Shown piece after piece: positions 48,175 through 56,568 of a stretch of DNA of 64,000 nucleotides (position 1 is the stretch's first letter; every line of letters starts with the position of its first letter). The position numbers and the translations under genes were made by a program. A model generated the notes under the pieces. The model was not told the origin of the DNA. It ran no database searches and saw nothing but the letters and a program-made list of their open reading frames with translations. This stretch comes from Dermatophilaceae bacterium Soc4.6. Lineage in GTDB: Bacteria > Actinomycetota > Actinomycetes > Actinomycetales > Dermatophilaceae. Location of the stretch: NCBI GenBank assembly GCA_039889245.1, contig JAZGVH010000002.1, positions 1,178,001-1,242,000 of the forward strand, written 5' to 3'.

Positions 48175-49713
48175 ATGAGCGTGCAGGTCTCCCCGGGCCC
48201 GACCCCTGGGTCCGTCCCGGCCGACGCGGCCGCCGTGACGGTGAACGGCACGACCTACCCGCTGACGGGTGTCCCGCTGCACACCTCGGCCCTCGACTTC
48301 GTCCGCGGGGTCGGCCTGACCGGGGCCAAGGAGGGGTGCGCCGAGGGCGAGTGCGGGGCCTGCTCGGTGCTGGTCCTGCGCCCGGGAGCGGACGGCGGGA
48401 CCAGCCGGTGGACCGCTCTCAACGCGTGCCTCGTGCCAGCGGCCGGCCTCGACGGGCAGGAGGTCGTCACGGCCGAGGGGCTCGGCACGAGCGGCGCTCT
48501 CCACCCCGTGCAGCACGAGCTGGCCGTCCGGGGCGGCTCCCAGTGCGGCTACTGCACCCCGGGCTTCGTCGCCAGCATGGCGGCGGAGTACTACCGGCCC
48601 GGTCGGTCACCCCACCCCGAGGACGACACCCCAGCCGACACCGAGCACGGGCCCAACGGCTTCGACCTGCACGCGCTGTCGGGCAACCTCTGCCGGTGCA
48701 CCGGCTACCGACCGATCCGCGACGCGGCCTGGGCGCTCGGCCACCCGGCCCTCGACGACCCCCTGGTCGCCCGCACGTCGACCCCGGCCCCCGACGCCCG
48801 CCCGACCCGGCTCACCCACGGCGTCGCCGACTTCGTGCGCCCGCCGACGCTCCACGAGGTCACCGCCCTGCTCGCCGAGCGCCCCGACGCGGTCGTCGTC
48901 GCCGGCTCCACCGACTGGGGCGTCGCCGTCAACCTGCACGGCACCCGCGCCTCCCTCGTGGTCGCGATCGACCGGCTGCCCGAGCTGCGCGCGTTGACGG
49001 TCAGCGACGACGTGATCGAGATCGGTGCGGGCCTCACGCTCTCCGAGGTGGAGGAACGACTGGGGGGCCGGATCCCGTTGCTGGACAGCCTCTTCCCGCA
49101 GTTCGCCTCACGGCTGATCCGCAACGGTGCCACCCTGGGCGGCAACCTCGGCACCGGCTCACCCATCGGTGACGCCTCGCCGGTGCTGCTCGCCCTCGAC
49201 GCCAGCCTCGTCCTCACCGGGCCGCAGGGTGAGCGCGAGGTCCCGCTCGACACCTACTTCACCGGCTACCGGCGCAGCGTCCGCGCACCCGACGAGCTCA
49301 TCCGCGCCGTGCGCATCCCCCTGCCCCTGGCCGAGGTGACGGCCTTCCACAAGATCGCGAAGCGCCGCTTCGACGACATCTCCGCCGTCGCGATCGCGTA
49401 TGCCGTGCGGCTCGACGGTGGGCTCGTCACCCGGGCGCGCATCGGCCTGGGCGGCGTGGCGGCCACCCCGGTGCGGGCCGTCGCCACCGAGGCGGCCCTG
49501 CAGGGCCGCCCCTGGTCGCGCGAGACCGTCCTCACCGCGGCGGCGGTGCTCCGGGGCGAGGGGACACCGCTCGACGACCACCGGGCGAGCGCGCGCTACC
49601 GGGCGGCCATGCTCGGCACGTCACTCCCCCGGCTCTTCGGCGCCCACACCACCGGCGACACCGCCGGCGACAGCGCCGGCCGCACCAACCACTCGAACGG
49701 CGACGGCGCATGA
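48175..49713 (+). CDS. xdhA: Xanthine dehydrogenase small subunit (2Fe-2S and FAD)
   Basis: 512 residues. Carries electrons from the molybdenum site to FAD. First 2Fe-2S cluster in KEGCAEGECGACSVL plus the Cys of LNACLVPA; second in GSQCGYCTPGFVASM and LCRCTGYRPI; FAD domain from about residue 215 (VVVAGSTDWGVAVN, RNGATLGGNLGTGSPIGD). ATG 48175 with AAGGAG upstream. First gene of xdhA-xdhB-xdhC-guaD, all with four-base overlaps. The C-terminus is a Gly/Asp/Thr-rich tail. Confidence 0.95.
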   Translation: MSVQVSPGPTPGSVPADAAAVTVNGTTYPLTGVPLHTSALDFVRGVGLTGAKEGCAEGECGACSVLVLRPGADGGTSRWTALNACLVPAAGLDGQEVVTAEGLGTSGALHPVQHELAVRGGSQCGYCTPGFVASMAAEYYRPGRSPHPEDDTPADTEHGPNGFDLHALSGNLCRCTGYRPIRDAAWALGHPALDDPLVARTSTPAPDARPTRLTHGVADFVRPPTLHEVTALLAERPDAVVVAGSTDWGVAVNLHGTRASLVVAIDRLPELRALTVSDDVIEIGAGLTLSEVEERLGGRIPLLDSLFPQFASRLIRNGATLGGNLGTGSPIGDASPVLLALDASLVLTGPQGEREVPLDTYFTGYRRSVRAPDELIRAVRIPLPLAEVTAFHKIAKRRFDDISAVAIAYAVRLDGGLVTRARIGLGGVAATPVRAVATEAALQGRPWSRETVLTAAAVLRGEGTPLDDHRASARYRAAMLGTSLPRLFGAHTTGDTAGDSAGRTNHSNGDGA

Positions 49714-52094
49714 GCACCCTCTCCGAACGACCAGCGAACCCCGTTGTCGGAGAAGCGATCCCGCACGAGTCGGCCGCTCTGCACGTGACCGGCGAGGCGC
49801 TCTACACCGACGACCTCGTCGGCCGGACCTCCGGGGTGCTCCACAGCCACCCGGTCGGCTCGCCGCACGCCCACGCCCGCGTGACCCGGCTCGACCCGTC
49901 ACCTGCCCTCGCCGTGCCGGGTGTCGTGCGCGTGCTGACCGCCGCCGACGTGCCGGGCACCAACGACGCGGGCGTCAAGCACGACGAGCCGCTCTTCCCC
50001 GACGAGGTGATGTTCGTCGGGCACGCCGTGTGCTGGGTGCTCGCCGAGACCCTCGAGGCCGCCCGGCTCGGCGCCGCCGCCGTCGAGGTCGACTACGACC
50101 CGCTGCCCTCACTCGTCAGCGTGCACGACGCGATCTCGGCGGGCAGCTTCCAGGGCGGTCAGCCCCAGCTCGTGCGGGGCGACGTCGAGGCCGGGCTGGC
50201 CCGGTCGGCGCACGTCTTCAGCGGCGAGAGCGACATCGCGGGCCAGGAGCACTTCTACCTCGAGACCCACGCCTCGCTGGCACTGGTCGACGAGGCCGGC
50301 CAGGTCTTCGTGCAGAGCTCGACCCAGCACCCGAGCGAGACCCAGGAGATCGTCGCGCACGTGCTCGGGGTGCCGAGCCACGCCGTCACCGTGCAGTGCC
50401 TGCGGATGGGAGGCGGCTTCGGTGGCAAGGAGATGCAGCCTCACGGCTTCGCCGCGGTCGCGGCCCTCGGGGCGACCCTCACCCGCCGTCCGGTGCGCGT
50501 GCGGCTCACCCGCACGCAGGACATGACGATGACCGGGAAGCGACATGGTTTCCACGCCCGGTGGCGGGTCGGCTTCGACGCGGACGGGCGTCTCCAGGCC
50601 CTCGACGCCACCCTCACCGCCGACGGCGGGTGGAGCCTCGACCTCTCCGAGCCGGTGCTCGCCCGGGCCCTGTGCCACATCGACAACGCCTACTGGATCC
50701 CTGACGTGCGGGTGAACGGCCGGATCGCCAAGAGCCACAAGACCTCGCAGACCGCGTTCCGCGGGTTCGGCGGGCCGCAGGGCATGTTCGTCATCGAGGA
50801 CGTCCTCGGCCGCTGCGCTCCCCTCCTCGGCGTCGCCCCGCACGAGCTGCGTCGGCGCAACTTCTACGAGGCCGGGCAGGCGACGCCCTACGGGCAGGAG
50901 GTGCGTCACCCCGAACGCCTCGGCCGGGCGTGGGAGCAGGTCGTGACCACCGGCGAGCTCGAGCGGCGGCGGGCCGAGGTAGCTACCTACAACGCGACGC
51001 ACGAGCACTCGCGGCGGGCGATCGGCATCACCCCCGTGAAGTTCGGCATCTCCTTCAACCTCACGGCCTTCAACCAGGCCGGGGCGCTCGTGCACGTCTA
51101 CAAGGACGGCTCGGTGCTCATCAACCACGGTGGCACCGAGATGGGTCAGGGCCTGCACACCAAGATGCTGCAGGTGGCGGCCACCGCTCTGGGGGTGCCG
51201 CTGGCCCAGGTGCGTCTCGCCCCGACCCGCACCGACAAGGTGCCCAACACCAGTGCGACAGCGGCGAGCTCGGGCGCCGACCTCAACGGCGGGGCCATCA
51301 AGGACGCCTGCGACCAGATCACGGCACGCCTGCGCGGCGTCGTCGGCGGCGAGTCGCTCAGCTGGGAGGACCTGGTGCGCACCGCCTACGCGCAGCGGGT
51401 GCAGCTGTGGGCAGCGGGCTTCTACCGCACCGAGGGGCTGCACTGGGACTCCACCCGCATGCACGGCACCCCCTTCAAGTACTACGCGTACGGCGTCGCG
51501 GCGGCCGAGGTCGAGGTCGACGGTTTCACCGGCGCCTACCGCACGCGCCGGGTCGACATCGTGCACGACGTCGGCGACAGCCTCTCGCCGATGCTCGACA
51601 TCGGCCAGATCGAGGGCGGCTTCGTGCAGGGCGCCGGCTGGCTCACCCTCGAGGACCTGCGCTGGGACGAGGGCGACGGACCCACCCGCGGCCGGCTCGC
51701 CACCCAGGCGGCCAGCACCTACAAGCTGCCGAGCTTCTCGGAGATGCCCGACGACCTGCGGGTGACCCTCATGCAGGACGCCCACGAGGACGGTGTCGTC
51801 TACGGCAGCAAGGCGGTCGGTGAGCCCCCGCTCATGCTCGCCTTCTGCGTGCGCGAGGCCCTGCGCCAGGCGGCAGCCGCGTTCGGGCCCGAGGGCACGA
51901 GCGTCGACCTTGCCTCCCCGGCGACGCCGGAGGCGGTGTGGTGGGCCCTCGAGCAGGCCCGCGCGGGCACCAATCGAGGATCGGTAACCGTTGCGGCACA
52001 AGGGTCGTCGGGTGTCGAGCCCGAGCAGCCACCCGCCAGTGCGCCCCCGCTCCATCCGCGGACAGAGTCCGACGCCGAGCCGGTGACCCGGTGA
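49710..52094 (+). CDS. xdhB: Xanthine dehydrogenase molybdopterin-binding subunit
   Basis: 794 residues. Oxidises hypoxanthine to xanthine and urate at the molybdenum centre. GQEHFYLETHASLA; MGGGFGGKEMQPH; QTAFRGFGGPQGMFVIED with the substrate Arg; GGTEMGQGLHTKMLQVAA; and catalytic Glu in YGSKAVGEPPLMLAFCVREAL. Overlaps xdhA by four bases (ATGA). A 1190-codon open frame on the opposite strand here is a codon-bias shadow. Confidence 0.96.
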   Translation: MSTLSERPANPVVGEAIPHESAALHVTGEALYTDDLVGRTSGVLHSHPVGSPHAHARVTRLDPSPALAVPGVVRVLTAADVPGTNDAGVKHDEPLFPDEVMFVGHAVCWVLAETLEAARLGAAAVEVDYDPLPSLVSVHDAISAGSFQGGQPQLVRGDVEAGLARSAHVFSGESDIAGQEHFYLETHASLALVDEAGQVFVQSSTQHPSETQEIVAHVLGVPSHAVTVQCLRMGGGFGGKEMQPHGFAAVAALGATLTRRPVRVRLTRTQDMTMTGKRHGFHARWRVGFDADGRLQALDATLTADGGWSLDLSEPVLARALCHIDNAYWIPDVRVNGRIAKSHKTSQTAFRGFGGPQGMFVIEDVLGRCAPLLGVAPHELRRRNFYEAGQATPYGQEVRHPERLGRAWEQVVTTGELERRRAEVATYNATHEHSRRAIGITPVKFGISFNLTAFNQAGALVHVYKDGSVLINHGGTEMGQGLHTKMLQVAATALGVPLAQVRLAPTRTDKVPNTSATAASSGADLNGGAIKDACDQITARLRGVVGGESLSWEDLVRTAYAQRVQLWAAGFYRTEGLHWDSTRMHGTPFKYYAYGVAAAEVEVDGFTGAYRTRRVDIVHDVGDSLSPMLDIGQIEGGFVQGAGWLTLEDLRWDEGDGPTRGRLATQAASTYKLPSFSEMPDDLRVTLMQDAHEDGVVYGSKAVGEPPLMLAFCVREALRQAAAAFGPEGTSVDLASPATPEAVWWALEQARAGTNRGSVTVAAQGSSGVEPEQPPASAPPLHPRTESDAEPVTR

Positions 52095-52927
52095 CGGCCA
52101 CCGCCGGCACCTGGCTGACGGCCCTGACCCTGCTGCGCCGCGAGCGCCGGGCCGGGGTGCTCGTGACCGTGGCCGTCGTGCGGGGCCACGCCCCGCGCGA
52201 GGCCGGCGCCAAGATGGTCGTCGCCGCCGACGAGACGTGGGACAGCATCGGTGGCGGCAACCTGGAGGCCACGGCCATCCAGACCGCGCGGCGCCTGCTC
52301 GCCGACGACCGCCGCACCCCCGAGCTGACCACCAGCGCCCTGACGGAGCACGCTCCGACGCAGCACGGCATCCAGTGCTGCGGTGGCGAGGTGACCCTGC
52401 TGCTGGAGCCGCTGCCGGTGGTGCCTGCGGTCGCCGTCTTCGGTCTCGGGCACGTGGGCACCGAGCTCGCCCGCATCCTGTCGCGGCACGACCTCGAGCT
52501 GCACCTCGTCGACTCGCGCCCGGCTCACATCGAGCCGGCCCGGCTGGCCGCCCTGGCTGGTGGGCGCGCCACCCTCCGACCGCACCACAGCCCGGTGCCC
52601 GAGCTCGTGCTCGGCGAGCTGCCCTCTGGGACCCACGTGCTCGTGATGACCCACGACCACGCCGAGGACATCGCGCTGGTCGACGTCGCCCTGCGCAGCG
52701 CGCACCTCGGCTCGATCGGTCTGATCGGCTCCACCGCGAAGTGGCGCCGCTTCGAGCGGCGGCTGCGCGACGAGGGACACGACGACGCTGCCGTCGCCCG
52801 CGTGCGAACTCCCGTCGGAGGAGACCTCGTCTCGGGAAAGGACCCTGCCTCGATCGCCTTGGGGGTCGCGGTCGAGCTGCTCGGCCTGCTGGCCCGCGCC
52901 GACGCCCGGCGCGAGGGCGCCCGGTGA
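52091..52927 (+). CDS. xdhC: Xanthine dehydrogenase accessory protein XdhC
   Basis: 278 residues. Binds and sulfurates the molybdenum cofactor and delivers it to XdhB. N-terminal XdhC/CoxI domain (LVTVAVVRGHAPREAGAKMVV, ADETWDSIGGGNLEATAI, IQCCGGEVTLLLEPL, with the double Cys) and C-terminal Rossmann domain (VAVFGLGHVGTELARIL, VLVMTHDHAEDIALVDVAL, GLIGSTAKWRRFERRL). GTG 52091 overlaps the xdhB stop (GTGA). No dedicated sulfurase gene is adjacent. Confidence 0.95.
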   Translation: MTATAGTWLTALTLLRRERRAGVLVTVAVVRGHAPREAGAKMVVAADETWDSIGGGNLEATAIQTARRLLADDRRTPELTTSALTEHAPTQHGIQCCGGEVTLLLEPLPVVPAVAVFGLGHVGTELARILSRHDLELHLVDSRPAHIEPARLAALAGGRATLRPHHSPVPELVLGELPSGTHVLVMTHDHAEDIALVDVALRSAHLGSIGLIGSTAKWRRFERRLRDEGHDDAAVARVRTPVGGDLVSGKDPASIALGVAVELLGLLARADARREGAR

Positions 52928-54288
52928 CGACCGTCCCGGCCCAGTCCGCGGTGGGCGCGATGCTCGTGCGGGGCACGCTGCTCGACACCCCCGACGACCC
53001 CTTCCGTGGTGGCACGCTCCGCCACGAGCAGGACGGGGGGCTGCTGGTCGAAGACGGTGTCATCCGCGAGCGCGGTCCGTGGACGACCCTCTCCGCGAGG
53101 CACCCCGACGTCGACCAGCTCGACCTGAGCGGGGGGCTCGTCCTCCCCGGGTTCGTCGACACGCACGTCCACTTCCCCCAGGTGCGCGTCATCGGTGGGC
53201 TCGGCCTGCCATTGCTGGAGTGGCTCGAGCGCTGGGCGCTGCCGGAGGAGGCGCGCCTGGACGACGCGGCATACGGGCAGGGGGTGGCCAACGACCTGGT
53301 GTCGGGGCTGGTGCGGGCCGGCACGACCACTGCCCTCGTCTTCGGCAGCCACTTCGCGCCAGCGGTCGACGCCCTCTTCACCCGGGCGCACCAGGTCGGG
53401 CTGCGAGTCACCGCAGGGCTGGTCGTCGCCGACCGCGTGCTGCGCGACGACCTGCTGACGACACCCGAGCGAGCCCTCGGCCAGTCGCTCGAGCTCGCGG
53501 CGCGGTGGCACGGCCACGGCCGTCTGCGGTATGCCGTGACCCCCCGCTTCAGCCTGTCGGCCTCCGACGCGCTGCTCGCCGCCTGCGCGCAGGTCGCCCG
53601 CGAGGTGCCCGGCTCGCTGGTCACCTCGCACCTCAACGAGAACACCGAGGAGATCGCCGCGGTGGGGCGCGCCTTCCCCACCGCCCGCCACTACCTCGAC
53701 TCCTACGACCGACACGGGCTGGTCGGGCCCCACACCGTGCTCGCCCACGACGTGCACCCTCGCGAGGACGAGCTGGCGGTGCTGGCCGCCCGCGGGGCTG
53801 CGGTCGCGCACTGCCCGACGAGCAATGCCGCCCTCGGCAGCGGACTCTTCCCCCTGCGCAGGCACGTGGAGGCGGGGGTGGCCGTCGCCCTGGGCTCGGA
53901 CGTGGGGGCCGGCACGGGCTTCTCGCTGCTGAAGGAGGGTCTGCAGGCCCTCTTCCACCAGCAGCTGCTCGGCCCGGGCGGCCTTGCCCTGCACCCGGCG
54001 CACCTGCTGCACCTCGCTACCCGTGCCGGCGCGCTGGCGCTCGGCCTCGGCGACGTGACCGGTGACCTCGATGTGGGGCGCCGCTTCGACGCCGTGTGGG
54101 TGCGCCCCGCCGACGGCACCACCGCCGAGCTGGTGATGCGCCACGCACCCGACCCGGAGTCAGCCCTCGCCGCGGCGTTCGCGCTCGGAGGCACCGCTGA
54201 CACCGCCGGGGTCTGGGTCGAGGGTCGGCAGGTCGGCCGCCGGGGTCATGACGGCCGCTTCACCGTGGTCACCGCGACGTCGGCGTAG
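52924..54288 (+). CDS. guaD: Guanine deaminase
   Basis: 454 residues, amidohydrolase barrel. Converts guanine to xanthine, feeding the dehydrogenase encoded upstream. Zinc ligands in LPGFVDTHVHFPQVRVIG; TSHLNENTEEIAAV; TVLAHDVHPREDELAVLA; HCPTSNAALGSGLFPLRR; and VALGSDVGAGTGFSLL. GTG 52924 overlaps the xdhC stop. The last 129 bases overlap a small gene on the other strand that has its own stress-type promoter, so antisense interference is possible. Confidence 0.95.
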   Translation: MTTVPAQSAVGAMLVRGTLLDTPDDPFRGGTLRHEQDGGLLVEDGVIRERGPWTTLSARHPDVDQLDLSGGLVLPGFVDTHVHFPQVRVIGGLGLPLLEWLERWALPEEARLDDAAYGQGVANDLVSGLVRAGTTTALVFGSHFAPAVDALFTRAHQVGLRVTAGLVVADRVLRDDLLTTPERALGQSLELAARWHGHGRLRYAVTPRFSLSASDALLAACAQVAREVPGSLVTSHLNENTEEIAAVGRAFPTARHYLDSYDRHGLVGPHTVLAHDVHPREDELAVLAARGAAVAHCPTSNAALGSGLFPLRRHVEAGVAVALGSDVGAGTGFSLLKEGLQALFHQQLLGPGGLALHPAHLLHLATRAGALALGLGDVTGDLDVGRRFDAVWVRPADGTTAELVMRHAPDPESALAAAFALGGTADTAGVWVEGRQVGRRGHDGRFTVVTATSA

Positions 54289-54477
54289 CTCGTCCAGGAC
54301 CTCGGCCTCGCGGGCGGCGATCTCCCTCGCCACCCTCCGCTCGGCGACGCTGCGGCCCTCGTACTGTCGACGCGCGTCCTCCAGCGCCGACAGCGCACCG
54401 ATCAGCTCGCGCACCGACATCACGTCGGCGCTCCGGTGTCCACCGTGCGACCGTCCGTCACGTGCCCCACCCCCCAT
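54160..54477 (-). CDS. Small basic coiled-coil protein, antisense to guaD 3' end
   Basis: 105 residues, no family recognised. ATG 54477 has a perfect AGGAGG 5 bases upstream. Central segment MSVRELIGALSALEDARRQYEG, VAERRVAREIAAREAEVLDELRRRR is a charged helix likely to form a coiled coil; the ends are Gly-rich and disordered. A GTTT-N15-GGGTAA promoter of the SigB/SigF general-stress type lies 90-115 bases upstream on the same strand. The overlap of 129 bases with guaD argues caution, but signals for transcription and translation are both good. Confidence 0.55.
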   Translation of the reverse strand: MGGGARDGRSHGGHRSADVMSVRELIGALSALEDARRQYEGRSVAERRVAREIAAREAEVLDELRRRRGDHGEAAVMTPAADLPTLDPDPGGVSGASERERRGEG

Positions 54478-54567
54478 GCCGACCTCCTCGTCGTCGAGTG
54501 CGCCCGGGCCGGGGCCTCGCCGCCGTTGTCGGCAAGCGGCCGTCTCGTGGCCCGGAACGCCAGGTAT

Positions 54568-54592
54568 TTACCCTCCTCGGCCCGGCCCAAAC
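54568..54592 (-). promoter_or_regulatory. SigB/SigF-type promoter for the small antisense gene
   Basis: Minus strand GTTT (54589-54592), 15-base spacer, GGGTAA (54568-54573). Fits the actinobacterial stress-sigma consensus GTTT-N14-16-GGGTAT. Confidence 0.6.
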
Positions 54593-54682
54593 GGCATCAG
54601 GGTTGCCATGACGGCCAGTTAGTGGTTTGGTCAGGTAGATGGTCCAGCAGAGTGCCATTCGAAACCTTCACGGAAGGTCGAC

Positions 54683-55564
54683 ATGTCGACTCTGGCCACC
54701 GTGCGGGCGCCGATGCGCCCCGCCACCCCTCATCACGTCTCCCGCAGGGCTCTGCGCCACCACCCCAGCGGACTCGGAACCGCTCGCGACGAGGTGCGCG
54801 ACGACCTCTCCTCGCGCACCACGGCACTCTTCGCCGAGCGCGACGCGAGCGACGACGAGGACCGACGCCATCGGCTCGAGGAGCGCCTCGTCGCGCTCCA
54901 CCTGCCGCTGGCGGACGGCATCGCCAGCCGCTACAGCGGTCGAGGGATCGAGCGGGACGACCTCGTGCAGGTGGCCCGGCTCGGTCTGCTCAAGGCCGTG
55001 CACCGCTTCAGCGCCGAGCGCGGCGTGATCTTCCCCGCCTTCGCCATGCCCACGATCACTGGTGAGGTCAAGCGGCACTTCCGCGACCACGGGTGGGCCG
55101 TGCGGCCACCACGTCGGCTCCAGGAGCTGCATGCCCGGGTGGGTCCGGCCAGCCGCGACCTCGAGCAGCGGCTGCACCGTCCCCCTCTCGCCGAGGAGCT
55201 GGCCGCCGAGCTGGAGGTCGCCGTCGGTGAGCTGCAGCTGGCCCTCGAGGCTGCGACCGGGTTCACCACGCTGTCCTTCGACCACCACCCCGGTGACGAC
55301 GCGCCCAGCCTGGAGCAGCAGCTGCCGGCCCAGGACGACGAGATCGGGCACGTCGAGGACCGGGTCGCCCTGCACGCCGCGATCGGGTCCCTGACGCCCC
55401 GGGAGCGCCTGGTGGTCAGCCTGCGCTTCGACCAGGACCTCACCCAGTCGCAGATCGCCGACCGGCTCGGAGTGAGCCAGATGCAGGTCTCCCGCATCCT
55501 GACCCGACTGCTGGACCAGCTGCGCCGCGAGCTCGAGACGCAGGAGGCCGGCCGCGCCGTCTGA
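54683..55564 (+). CDS. RNA polymerase sigma factor, SigB/SigF/SigG group
   Basis: 293 residues, a group 3 sigma without a region 1.1. Region 2: LALHLPLADGIASRYSGRGIERDDLVQVARLGLLKAVHRF and FAMPTITGEVKRHFRDHGWAVRPPRRLQELHARV (regions 2.4-3.0); region 4: LTPRERLVVSLRFDQDLTQSQIADRLGVSQMQVSRILTRLLDQLR. Group members direct general stress, osmotic or developmental responses and are usually held by an anti-sigma partner; no such gene is adjacent. ATG 54683 has AAGG nearby. A matching promoter lies just upstream, pointing the other way. Confidence 0.92.
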   Translation: MSTLATVRAPMRPATPHHVSRRALRHHPSGLGTARDEVRDDLSSRTTALFAERDASDDEDRRHRLEERLVALHLPLADGIASRYSGRGIERDDLVQVARLGLLKAVHRFSAERGVIFPAFAMPTITGEVKRHFRDHGWAVRPPRRLQELHARVGPASRDLEQRLHRPPLAEELAAELEVAVGELQLALEAATGFTTLSFDHHPGDDAPSLEQQLPAQDDEIGHVEDRVALHAAIGSLTPRERLVVSLRFDQDLTQSQIADRLGVSQMQVSRILTRLLDQLRRELETQEAGRAV

Positions 55565-55708
55565 GCGCCGTCTGAGCGCCGCCTCCGCACCGACGCCCCT
55601 ACCGCACCGGGCGATCGCCCACCGGCTTGGGAGCGGACCGCCCCGCGGGTCACAATGGGGTGTCACGTCACCAGGTCGTCACCACGAGATCGTCTTGAGG
55701 AGGCCGTC

Positions 55709-56461
55709 TTGAATCCCGCCGCCCACTCCCCCGGTTTGGCCGAGGTCGTCACCGTGGACACCGCAGGCGCCTCCCGCCCGGCGGCGATGTTCGACCAGCT
55801 CGCGACCCTGATCTACGGTGCGGGAGGGTTCACCGAGATCTATGAGGCGCTCGTGCGCTCGGCGGTCACGCTGGTGGACGGCTGCGACCACGCGAGCCTC
55901 ATGCTGCAGGGTCGCTCCGGTGTCTACGACACCATCGCGTCGAGCGACGACGTGGCCATGGCGGTCGACGACCTGGAACGGCTGCACAACGAGGGGCCCT
56001 GTCTCGACGCCATCGAGGAGGAGCGTCCGCAGCTCGAGCCCGACTTCGGCCACGCCAGCCAGTGGCCGACGCTGTCGCGCGCGATCGTGGCCCAGACGCC
56101 GGTGCGCGGCGGCGCCGGGTTCCGCATCATCGTGGGACACTCGAAGATCGGGGCCCTCAACCTCTTCTCCGACGAGGCGGGCGCCCTCGACGAGAGGTCC
56201 GTCGACCAGGGCATCATCCTCGCGGCCTTCGCCTCGGTCGTGATCGCGGCCGTGCAGAACCGCGACCAGGCCGAGACACTTGCGCTGGGCCTCAACAGCA
56301 ACCGCGAGATCGGCAAGGCGATCGGCCTGATGATGGCCTTCCACAAGATCTCGGACGACGCCGCCTTCGACGTGCTGCGCAAGGCGTCGCAGGACATGAA
56401 CATCAAGATCGCCGAGGTGGCCCGGCAGGTCGTGCAGCACCACAACAGCGACAAGGGCTGA
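55709..56461 (+). CDS. GAF and ANTAR domain regulator
   Basis: 250 residues from a TTG at 55709. The TTG is preferred because AGGAGG stands 5 bases before it; an in-frame ATG at 55655 has no ribosome site. GAF sensor fold, residues about 25-170 (VDGCDHASLMLQGRSG, GPCLDAIEEERPQ, FRIIVGHSKIGALNLFSDEAGALDE), then the ANTAR RNA-binding helix bundle (LNSNREIGKAIGLMMAFHKISDDAAFDVLRKASQDMNIKIAEVA). Such proteins act by antitermination, but targets are unknown. Follows the stress sigma gene. Confidence 0.9.
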   Translation: MNPAAHSPGLAEVVTVDTAGASRPAAMFDQLATLIYGAGGFTEIYEALVRSAVTLVDGCDHASLMLQGRSGVYDTIASSDDVAMAVDDLERLHNEGPCLDAIEEERPQLEPDFGHASQWPTLSRAIVAQTPVRGGAGFRIIVGHSKIGALNLFSDEAGALDERSVDQGIILAAFASVVIAAVQNRDQAETLALGLNSNREIGKAIGLMMAFHKISDDAAFDVLRKASQDMNIKIAEVARQVVQHHNSDKG

Positions 56462-56556
56462 CGCGGGCTCACCGGGGGCGTTCACGGGCGGCCGCCGGGT
56501 GTCCGGTGGGTGTCCGGTGGGTGACCCACCGGGGGTGGGGCACGGCGTACGGGTCG

Positions 56557-56562
56557 TAGGTT
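56557..56562 (+). promoter_or_regulatory. -10 box, leaderless start of pfp
   Basis: TAGGTT, 6 bases before ATG 56569. Confidence 0.45.
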
Positions 56563-56568
56563 GGACTC

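Noticed and set aside
50109-53681. A 1190-codon open frame on the minus strand opposite xdhB-xdhC-guaD
   Set aside because: It covers three genes with unmistakable family motifs on the other strand. Long antisense frames are expected from the GC-rich third positions. Its translation is Arg/Ala/Gly-rich with no motif.
54683-55564. Autoregulated stress promoter directly before the sigma-factor gene on the plus strand
   Set aside because: GTTTGGTCAGGTAG near 54623 lacks a GGGTA element at the right distance. Only the minus-strand element at 54568-54592 fits.
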